From positions 134,153 through 198,152 of the forward strand of contig NZ_KN050694.1 in NCBI RefSeq assembly GCF_000745485.1: DNA of 64,000 nt, read 5' to 3'. The stretch's first letter is position 1. Each line of letters opens with the position of its first letter. The translations under genes were made by a program, and so were the position numbers. The DNA is from Methanobacterium veterum. GTDB taxonomy: Archaea; Methanobacteriota; Methanobacteria; Methanobacteriales; Methanobacteriaceae. The notes beneath the pieces are model-generated. The model was not told where the DNA came from. It did not search any database and saw only the letters and a program-made list of their open reading frames with translations. This document shows positions 59,028 to 64,000 of the stretch, one piece after another.

Positions 59028-59957
59028 ATGAAGAAGTTTGATGTAGTGGGATTTGGCGCATTAAATGTTGATAAACTTTATAATGTGGATAAAATAACCT
59101 GCGAAGATGAAGAATCTTATATAACTGATTTCAACAGATCATGTGGTGGATCTGCTGCAAATACAGTTATAGGACTTTCAAAATTAGGCATGAAAACGGG
59201 ATTTATAGGTAAAGTTTCTAAAGATTATGATGGAAAACTTTTACTTGAAAACCTCCAAAAAGAAGGTGTAAATACTGAGGGTATTATTATTTCAGAAGGT
59301 AGGAGCGGTAATGTTCTTGGATTTGTGGATAAGGATGGGCAAAGAGCACTGTATGTAGATCCTGGTGTCAACGATTTAATTAAGCCTGATGAAGTTAAAT
59401 TAGATTATTTAGAAAATTGCAGGATATTACATCTTGCATCCTTTGTAGGTGAATCTTTTAATGCTCAAAAGAGTATTATAAATGAAATCTCCGAAGATAT
59501 TATTGTAAGTTTAGATCCCGGAAGAATATATGCTGAAAGGGGCATTAACTATCTTAAAACTATTTTAAATAGAACAGATATTATTCTTACTAACGAAGAA
59601 GAATTAAAGTATTTAACTGGTAATAAATATAAAACATTTAAAGAGGGAGCTGAAGTTTTACTGGAGTCCAATATAAATATTGTAGTAGTTAAAAGAGGAG
59701 ATAAAAGTACTTATATTACAAATGGTGATGAAAGCTATTTCATAGAGCCATTTGATGTTAAATGCATTGATACAACAGGTGCAGGGGATGCATTTAACGC
59801 AGGATTTTTATATGGGTTTCTTAATAATAATAACATTGAAGAATCAGGTAAATTAGGGAATTTTATTGCTTCATGCTGTATAAAGGAATCGGGGGCAATT
59901 AAAGGATTGCCAAAAATATCTGAATTAGATAAATTTGATAAAATAATTAACATATAA
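59028..59957 (+). CDS. ehaT: EhaT, PfkB/ribokinase-family sugar kinase
   Basis: This PfkB-family kinase of about 309 residues has the N-terminal VVGFGALNVD motif, the CGGSAANTVIGLSKLG signature near residue 38 and the C-terminal DTTGAGDAFNAGFLYGF active-site motif near 247. It therefore should phosphorylate a small sugar-like or nucleoside substrate. The ATG at 59028 follows AAAGGAG; the longer frame from 58989 overlaps ehaS. A ribokinase-like gene ends the canonical eha operon. Its link to hydrogenase function is not understood. Confidence 0.87.
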   Translation: MKKFDVVGFGALNVDKLYNVDKITCEDEESYITDFNRSCGGSAANTVIGLSKLGMKTGFIGKVSKDYDGKLLLENLQKEGVNTEGIIISEGRSGNVLGFVDKDGQRALYVDPGVNDLIKPDEVKLDYLENCRILHLASFVGESFNAQKSIINEISEDIIVSLDPGRIYAERGINYLKTILNRTDIILTNEEELKYLTGNKYKTFKEGAEVLLESNINIVVVKRGDKSTYITNGDESYFIEPFDVKCIDTTGAGDAFNAGFLYGFLNNNNIEESGKLGNFIASCCIKESGAIKGLPKISELDKFDKIINI

Positions 59958-59985
59958 ATTTCATCTACCTACCAAAGGTGTAATT

Positions 59986-60741
59986 ATGGACATAACATTT
60001 AAAAAGGACAAGAATGTGCTAAAAGACGAAGTCATCCATAAGGCTATGGATCTAGAAGAAATTAAACCAGAGATTGAAAAATATAGACTAAAAAGGAAAT
60101 GTATAACCATTTCTCCAGAGTGTATAAGGTGCAACTTGTGCGCTGAAGAATGCCCTGTAAGTGCTATATCTGAAGCAAAAGCAACTAAACCTGCTAAAGT
60201 ACTTGAAAACTGCGTAAACTGTGAAATATGCGCCCAAACTTGTCCTGTAAAGAGTATACATGTTATAGAAAGTACATCTGATGTTGAGGATGAAGAAGTA
60301 AAATACCGCCTTAAAGAATTAAAGGTACCTCATAGAACCCTTAAAATGAAAAATATTGAAGTAGCTGAAGATAAATGTATTTCCTGTGGAACTTGCGCTA
60401 AATTCTGTCCTACAGGTGCAGTAAATGCTGAAGATGGAAAACCAACTGTAATTGATAAATCAGCATGTGTCGGGTGTGGAGCGTGTGTTAACGTATGTCC
60501 AGAAAATGCGATAAAGCTTGAAAGGGAATTAGGGCCAGTATTAAGAACAAAAGAACTTTTAATTGATAGAGAAGCATGTGTTTCCTGTCAGGTATGTGAA
60601 GAGAATTGCCCTGTAGGTGCTATTAAACTTGAAGATGGCGAACTAGTATTTTCTGAAGATAAATGTATTTTATGCGAAGTTTGTTCTAGTAAATGTCCAG
60701 TGAGCGCATTAAAACTTGAGAGGTTGTCCAATGAAAGTTAA
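59986..60741 (+). CDS. Polyferredoxin, six [4Fe-4S] motifs
   Basis: This 251-residue protein has six regular CxxCxxCxxxCP motifs, starting near residues 46, 76, 128, 159, 197 and 229 (for example CIRCNLCAEECP and CILCEVCSSKCP). Its N-terminal 40 residues are charged and cysteine-free. It starts 28 bases after ehaT with AAAGGTG upstream, so it is probably cotranscribed with eha and may be another electron carrier of the complex. It is not one of the twenty named eha subunits. Confidence 0.9.
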   Translation: MDITFKKDKNVLKDEVIHKAMDLEEIKPEIEKYRLKRKCITISPECIRCNLCAEECPVSAISEAKATKPAKVLENCVNCEICAQTCPVKSIHVIESTSDVEDEEVKYRLKELKVPHRTLKMKNIEVAEDKCISCGTCAKFCPTGAVNAEDGKPTVIDKSACVGCGACVNVCPENAIKLERELGPVLRTKELLIDREACVSCQVCEENCPVGAIKLEDGELVFSEDKCILCEVCSSKCPVSALKLERLSNES

Positions 60742-61366
60742 AGAAATTATGGATAAGGAATATATATACGTATCTCCGGATCAAGACATTGTTGAAGTAT
60801 CATTACTAATGGAAAAGACAAAGAAATTTACAACACCAGTTGTAGATAGTGAAAAGAGGTTAATTGGATGGATAACCTCTCTTGAAGTTACAAAAGGGTT
60901 TAGGGAAAGTAAAAAGAAAGTATCTGACGTTATGCGTTCTAAAGAGGAAATTGTTAATGTCCATGAAAATGATCCAGCAAGGTTAGCTGTTTTAGAAACT
61001 ACAAAGCACAAAGTAATAAGTATACCAGTTTTAAATGATGATGATGTTGTAGTCGGCGTTGTAAGGACATTTGACATAGTAGAAACGCTTTCACAGCTCT
61101 ATGAAATTAAAGTTTATAAAATATTTGAAGCTATGGCGGATGAACTTAAAGGAGTAAGCTGGGATGAACTCATGGAAGCGTCTGCAATAGTTACAAGAAG
61201 AAGAACTGGTCAAAGAATTACACCAGAAGAATATGAGAAAAACATTAGAGATGCTACCTTTGGTGAGGCTATCTGGGCAACTGGTGGTCTTGAAAAATTC
61301 TTTGTTGGTTTAATTGCTATTGGTGAGCTTGTAATTGCAAGGAAAGTTGCAAGAGCAAGACAATAA
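60731..61366 (+). CDS. CBS-domain protein
   Basis: This protein of about 211 residues has a tandem CBS pair over about residues 1-118: KVKEIMDKEYIYVSPDQDIVEVSLLM with TTPVVD, then KVSDVMRSKEEIVNVHENDPARLAVL with SIPVLND. A C-terminal domain of about 90 residues follows, with GVSWDELMEASAIVTRRRTG and an FGEAIWATGGLEKFF segment. CBS pairs bind adenine nucleotides, so it could sense energy state. The ATG at 60731 with GAGAGGT upstream overlaps the end of the polyferredoxin gene, which suggests translational coupling and a regulatory or accessory role for that protein. Confidence 0.88.
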   Translation: MKVKEIMDKEYIYVSPDQDIVEVSLLMEKTKKFTTPVVDSEKRLIGWITSLEVTKGFRESKKKVSDVMRSKEEIVNVHENDPARLAVLETTKHKVISIPVLNDDDVVVGVVRTFDIVETLSQLYEIKVYKIFEAMADELKGVSWDELMEASAIVTRRRTGQRITPEEYEKNIRDATFGEAIWATGGLEKFFVGLIAIGELVIARKVARARQ

Positions 61367-61374
61367 TTTTTTTT
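61367..61374 (+). terminator. Oligo-T terminator of the eha operon
   Basis: Eight consecutive T bases start directly after the CBS-gene stop codon, followed by further T-rich sequence. Oligo-T tracts alone act as terminators in many archaea. A weaker GC stem follows at 61486-61510. Confidence 0.5.
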
Positions 61375-61485
61375 ATTTTAATTTCAATATTTCATTTTTT
61401 TAGATTTTATCTATATTAGAATTAGTTTTCCGCATATTTTTAAATTTCAATAAAAATTGAAAAAAAAGAGTTTAAATAGTATTAA

Positions 61486-61510
61486 AAGGGGGATTAAAAA
61501 TTTCTCCCTT
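61486..61510. terminator. Hairpin between convergent genes, possible terminator
   Basis: AAGGGGGA at 61486-61493 pairs with TTCTCCCTT at about 61502-61510 (one wobble on the plus strand) around a nine-base AT loop. T-rich sequence follows on both sides. It lies 44 bases beyond the stop of the secreted repeat-protein gene on the minus strand and could serve that gene or the eha operon. The second module copy has a stronger hairpin in the same relative place (62677-62695). Confidence 0.45.
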
Positions 61511-61553
61511 ATTTTAAAAGTTAATTTATGCTACATTTGGTAATTTAGTTATA

Positions 61554-61868
61554 TTATCTGCAGCAGTGACAACAGTGTTTATGATGTTTGTGCCATTTGT
61601 GGAATTTATGCCACTTATTCCACTTGTGCCATTTATTCCATTTATGCCACTTATTCCACTTGTGCCATTTATTCCATTTATTGAATTTATGAATTTTACC
61701 AGGATTACCTCCGGGGTATGTTCCTACATGACCTCCAAGATTACTTCCAGGGTGTGTTCCAATTTGTCCATGGTTTGGCCCAGGATTGTTTGGTGCAGCT
61801 GCTACTACTCCGGAAAAACCTATTGCTACTATAAGTGCAAATAGAAGTATTCCTAACTGTTTCTTCAT
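61554..61868 (-). CDS. Secreted Asn-Lys-Trp-His-Lys-Trp repeat protein
   Basis: This 104-residue protein has a clear signal peptide (MKKQLGILLFALIVAIGFSG, then VVAAA). A Gly/Pro/Asn/His-rich part follows (about residues 26-55, GGHVGTYPGGNPGK) and then a tail of alternating NKW and HKW triplets. The end is HKWHKHHKHCCHCCR, with four cysteines. At DNA level a 36-base unit is repeated at 61611-61646 and 61647-61682 with one mismatch. The ATG at 61868 follows GGAGGTGAAAAT; a longer frame from 61901 would include that site. The tail is extremely basic, aromatic and His-rich, so metal, polyanion or cell-wall binding is possible. I know no family. It is paralogous in layout to the gene at 62776. Confidence 0.75.
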   Translation of the reverse strand: MKKQLGILLFALIVAIGFSGVVAAAPNNPGPNHGQIGTHPGSNLGGHVGTYPGGNPGKIHKFNKWNKWHKWNKWHKWNKWHKWNKWHKFHKWHKHHKHCCHCCR

Positions 61869-61896
61869 ATTTTCACCTCCACATATACATTTGTAA

Positions 61897-61916
61897 TACA
61901 AAATTTTATATTTGTA
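61897..61916. promoter_or_regulatory. Degenerate palindrome upstream of first repeat-protein gene
   Basis: TACAAA at 61897-61902 is the inverse of TTTGTA at 61911-61916, with AT-rich sequence between. It starts 29 bases upstream of the start codon at 61868. The second gene copy has a perfect 24-base palindrome at almost the same distance with the related core ACAAAATTT. A shared regulator site or leader hairpin is likely. Confidence 0.4.
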
Positions 61917-62451
61917 CTAATTAACTATATGGTCATTTAGTAATAAATATCTTACTATTAGTATTACTATCTATTAGTTTTACTATCAAAAAATATAATT
62001 AAATATAGTTGTAATGTTATACAGTTTCTCGAGAAAATTAAAAATAAATAAGAAGGGAGAAATTTGCCTGAAATCTTATTTGTTATATAACTATAATAAT
62101 GAATTAATATGGCATAAAATAGTTAATATTTGAATTTAGGCATATATTTTATTTAAATTCTTTTTAATACACAAAATATATATTATTTGAATTAATTTAG
62201 GATAAAGGAATAATTAACTGTTTTTTATTAATGAATTAAAATAAAGAGCAAAAAAAATATTTTTTAATATGTACGTTATGAATAAAAGATTTAAGATTTT
62301 AATTTTCTTTCAATTAAAATAAGTTAAATATTTATGGTGAATGTCTAAAATTATAAATTTTAGAATTAAAATATGTGCTTAGGAATGTTAACAAATTTTT
62401 TATAACAATTTAGTTAAAAATATTTGGTTATTCACTATAAATTAGAGTTAT

Positions 62452-62521
62452 AGACCGAACGGAATCATCGGGCGATGAGAGGTGCAATATAAGCAAATTA
62501 TCAGAAAATTCCGTTTGATCT
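62452..62521. ncRNA. Structured element copy 1 (long closing stem)
   Basis: AGACCGAACGGAAT at 62452-62465 pairs with ATTCCGTTTGATCT at 62508-62521: 12 Watson-Crick pairs, one wobble and one mismatch over 14 positions. A CATC/GATG hairpin lies inside at 62466-62477. A homologous element at 63398-63470 has the same stem with paired base changes, and the inner part GCAATATAAGC matches GTAATACAAGC there. A conserved block follows at 62554-62575. The strand is not settled; a minus-strand transcript would have a TATA-like TAATATTT at a suitable distance and run toward the repeat-protein gene. A DNA site for a protein is an alternative. Confidence 0.55.
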
Positions 62522-62553
62522 ATATAATTAATTTATTAATATTCATGCGTTAC

Positions 62554-62575
62554 TATCCAAATATTATCAAATTTG
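62554..62575. promoter_or_regulatory. Conserved block shared by both module copies
   Basis: The 22 bases here (TATCCAAATATT then ATCAAATTTG) match 63505-63527 with two changes and one inserted base. In both copies the block lies 33-35 bases beyond the long-stem element. On the minus strand it contains TAATATTT, a possible TATA box for a transcript covering the element. Conservation in an otherwise diverged AT-rich spacer suggests function. Confidence 0.45.
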
Positions 62576-62676
62576 AGAGTAGCCTTCTACATAATTTATT
62601 TAAATTTTTGTAGTAAATTATAAAATTTACTATGTTTAAATTGATATTTTATGACTTAAACATGCCAAATAGTAAA

Positions 62677-62695
62677 AGGAGGATTTAGTCCTCCT
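62677..62695. terminator. Hairpin downstream of second repeat-protein gene
   Basis: AGGAGGA at 62677-62683 pairs perfectly with TCCTCCT at 62689-62695 around a TTTAG loop. On the minus strand it is followed by TTTT. It lies about 80 bases beyond the stop of the gene at 62776-63018, so it is a plausible terminator for it. A T-run also follows on the plus strand. Confidence 0.5.
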
Positions 62696-62775
62696 CATTT
62701 TTTATACTTTCACTTATAGATTTTGCAATATCATTTATAATCTTTGGTTATCTAAAGTGAAAGACTTCCAGATGC

Positions 62776-63018
62776 TTATCTCCACCATCTGTTATGGTGT
62801 CTCCATTTCCACCATCTGTTATGGTGTCTCCATTTCCACCATCTGTTATGGTGTCTCCATTTCCACCACGAAGATCCATGTCCACCCATCCATTTACCAT
62901 GTCCACCTTGCCATTTCCCGTGTCCTTGCCATTGTCCTTGATCTACTGCTGCTACTGCTCCAATGAAGCTCATAGAGACTACAAAAGCCATTATAAAAAT
63001 AGCTAGTTCTTTTTTCAC
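62776..63018 (-). CDS. Secreted Trp/Arg/His repeat protein
   Basis: This 80-residue protein starts with a signal peptide (VKKELAIFIMAFVVSMSFIG, then AVAAV). A Gly/Gln/Trp/His part follows (GQWQGHGKWQGGHGKW), and it ends with three perfect copies of the nonapeptide WWKWRHHNR and a final WWR. The start is a GTG at 63018 with the same GGAGGTGAAAAT leader as the gene at 61868; a longer frame from 63048 would include that site. Exported, very aromatic and basic, with many His residues, it may bind metal, nucleic acid or wall polymers. I know no family, and no catalytic residues are evident. Confidence 0.75.
   Translation of the reverse strand: MKKELAIFIMAFVVSMSFIGAVAAVDQGQWQGHGKWQGGHGKWMGGHGSSWWKWRHHNRWWKWRHHNRWWKWRHHNRWWR
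62782..62868 (-). repeat. 27-base tandem repeat, three perfect copies plus six bases
   Basis: Three identical 27-base units occupy 62782-62808, 62809-62835 and 62836-62862, followed by the first six bases of a fourth. They encode the WWKWRHHNR nonapeptides of the secreted protein. Exact identity, including at synonymous positions, points to recent expansion by slippage or unequal exchange. It is not a CRISPR array because there are no spacers. Confidence 0.9.
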
Positions 63019-63043
63019 ATTTTCACCTCCATACGCATGCACT

Positions 63044-63067
63044 GACACAAAATTTAAATTTTGTGTC
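63044..63067. promoter_or_regulatory. Perfect 24-base palindrome upstream of second repeat-protein gene
   Basis: GACACAAAATTT is followed immediately by its exact reverse complement AAATTTTGTGTC. The palindrome lies 26 bases upstream of the GTG start at 63018. It could be an operator for a dimeric regulator or a hairpin in the 5' leader. The other copy of the module has a degenerate version at the same place. Confidence 0.6.
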
Positions 63068-63397
63068 TTGAGGTGAATTATGTTTTTTTAGTAATAAAAT
63101 TATTTCTAAAATTATTAATAACTAAAATTGGGACTATAAATTATTAATTTATTAGCATTGGAGAACAAATATTGCAGAAAAAGCATAAATAATCATTAGG
63201 GATTGCCTATTTTAAATTAATTTGAGCCAAAGAAACAATTAGAATAACTTGATTATTATTCTTGATGTTAAATGAATAAATTACCTCGAAGTAACTTTGG
63301 CAACTGGTAAAAACTAAGAATTTTTTAATAGTTTAATTATTCTAAAAACTTTTAATCTTAAGAAAAAGTTAAAATTAAAAGTATTTTAAATTGAATA

Positions 63398-63470
63398 GAC
63401 CAAACGGGATCAGTGGGTAATTAATAAAGTTGTAATACAAGCTGATTGCACTGAAAAGTCCCGTTTGGTC
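63398..63470. ncRNA. Structured element copy 2 (long closing stem)
   Basis: GACCAAACGGGA at 63398-63409 pairs perfectly, 12 of 12, with TCCCGTTTGGTC at 63459-63470. Inside, CAGTG (63411-63415) pairs with CACTG (63449-63453), enclosing a TTGT/ACAA hairpin at 63430-63440. Compared with copy 1 (62452-62521) the stem keeps pairing although bases differ, for example A-T in copy 1 and G-C here next to the ACGG core. This supports a conserved fold. Strand and function are unknown. Confidence 0.6.
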
Positions 63471-63504
63471 AATATATAAATGGTTAGTCCGTATTTTGTG
63501 TTAA

Positions 63505-63527
63505 TATCCAAAATATTACTAAATTTG
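63505..63527. promoter_or_regulatory. Conserved block of module copy 2
   Basis: TATCCAAAATATT then ACTAAATTTG matches 62554-62575 of copy 1. It lies 35 bases beyond the long-stem element. A TATA-like TAATATTT is present on the minus strand. Its conservation marks the right limit of the duplicated module. Confidence 0.45.
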
Positions 63528-63839
63528 GACTGTACATCTGTATTACAATATATATTATGTAATTAATATAATAAAAAAGTTATTATTTGTACAATGATCT
63601 AAAATCAAGGAAATAAAATACATGATTTGAAGTTAAGTTTTGATATTGTTTTAGAGAACAATGAAATTTGAGTTGAATAATATTAGCTTTAATTAAACGC
63701 TCATCCAGAATGTTGTGTAAATAATATTGTTTTTCATGTGATTGCTGATTAAGTAAATTGCATTTTTTTAAAATCCCCTGTAATCAATTAAAATTACAAT
63801 TTAACATAAAGTATAACTCATGCACAGGATCATGGACAT

Positions 63840-63983
63840 GTAAAAATGCGATTTTTACGGTCACAAAAACCTTCGAAAACTGTTAAATCTTTGATTTGAC
63901 GCATCGAAAATTGTAAATTTTCGAATGCTTTGTTTTCGAGGTTTCAAAAATCTTCGATTTTTGAAGACCGACAGTTTTTGTGA
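63840..63983. repeat. Palindrome array D: nested, tree-like
   Basis: A perfect 8-bp hairpin with GCG loop (63840-63858) is followed by outer arms TCACAAAAAC (63861-63870) and GTTTTTGTGA (63974-63983). Inside, TCGAAAAC (63873-63880) pairs with GTTTTCGA (63932-63939) and encloses hairpins at 63882-63900 (GTTAAATC/GATTTGAC, one wobble) and 63904-63924 (TCGAAAATT/AATTTTCGA, GTA loop). A perfect 10-bp hairpin with TTC loop stands at 63943-63965. The nested plan is the same as in array B. One hairpin is nearly identical to the first hairpin of array B (GTCAAATC-TTC-GATTTGAC). Confidence 0.8.
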
Positions 63984-64000
63984 ACATGAGCGATTTAAAA

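Larger units (their letters stand above)
61869..62775. other. Gap between the two repeat-protein genes, with structured element
   Basis: No protein gene is seen. The stretch holds the upstream region of the first repeat-protein gene (degenerate palindrome at 61897-61916), the long-stem element at 62452-62521, a conserved block at 62554-62575 and a hairpin at 62677-62695. The rest is AT-rich. Confidence 0.5.
63019..64000. other. Terminal 980-base stretch without protein genes
   Basis: No protein gene is seen. The stretch holds the 24-base palindrome (63044-63067), structured element copy 2 (63398-63470), its conserved block (63505-63527) and palindrome array D (63840-63983). The remainder is AT-rich spacer. 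Confidence 0.5.

Noticed and set aside
61566..61844. Plus-strand frame opposite the first secreted repeat protein
   Set aside because: It is the antisense of the triplet repeats. The minus-strand frame has a signal peptide and an excellent ribosome-binding site.
62782..62868. Short tandem repeats considered as a CRISPR array
   Set aside because: The 27-base units are directly adjacent with no spacers and lie inside a coding frame; no cas genes are present in the window.

Overview
The window is AT-rich chromosomal DNA from a hydrogenotrophic methanogen of the order Methanobacteriales, most likely a mesophilic Methanobacterium-type archaeon. The main reasons are a complete 20-gene energy-converting hydrogenase A operon (ehaA-ehaT) with an Ftr-like subunit and polyferredoxins, archaeal TATA-type promoters, GGTG/GGAG Shine-Dalgarno sites with frequent TTG and GTG starts, and archaeal families such as DUF371, DUF2206 and DUF1616. 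Genus is inference.

Bases 1-8,541 hold small housekeeping and hypothetical genes: a DGC-domain zinc protein and an ArsR regulator with a perfect inverted-repeat operator, a CDF metal exporter, a CaCA antiporter, a DUF123 protein, DUF371, several zinc-ribbon and small membrane proteins, and a 30-residue membrane peptide. A tRNA-Leu(GAG) follows at 8,875-8,957.

Bases 9,040-45,694 are a surface-glycan island: polytopic GT-C-like glycosyltransferases, GalU, a polyprenyl-phosphate-type GT2, GT4 and GT2 glycosyltransferases, two Wzx-like flippases, a DUF2206 protein, an acyltransferase 3, a GDP-mannose 4,6-dehydratase-like enzyme, a GalE-like epimerase, a methyltransferase and a DUF1616 protein. 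In its middle, on the minus strand, lies a six-gene nonulosonic acid operon that fits legionaminic-type sugar synthesis: CMP transferase, NulO synthase, hydrolysing 2-epimerase, hexapeptide acyltransferase, PLP aminotransferase and 4,6-dehydratase. A 602-residue GT-B-like protein nearby is a candidate transferase for this sugar.

Bases 46,712-61,366 are the eha operon, followed closely by a six-cluster polyferredoxin and a CBS-domain protein. The membrane subunits (A-L), the [NiFe] small and large subunits (N, O) and two polyferredoxins (P with six, Q with ten cluster motifs) would couple the ion gradient to ferredoxin reduction by H2. Two operon junctions (O/P and Q/R) are filled by arrays of short, different, mostly perfect hairpins.

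Bases 61,554-64,000 hold a tandemly duplicated module: a small secreted Trp/His/Lys- or Arg-rich repeat protein gene on the minus strand, a palindrome just upstream of it, and further upstream a conserved element that folds into a long stem, with base-pair-preserving differences between the copies.

The two most unusual signals are (1) the tree-like nested palindrome arrays, one of which sits in the eha operon between perfect 21-base direct repeats as if inserted, and (2) the duplicated secreted-protein plus structured-element module at the right end.
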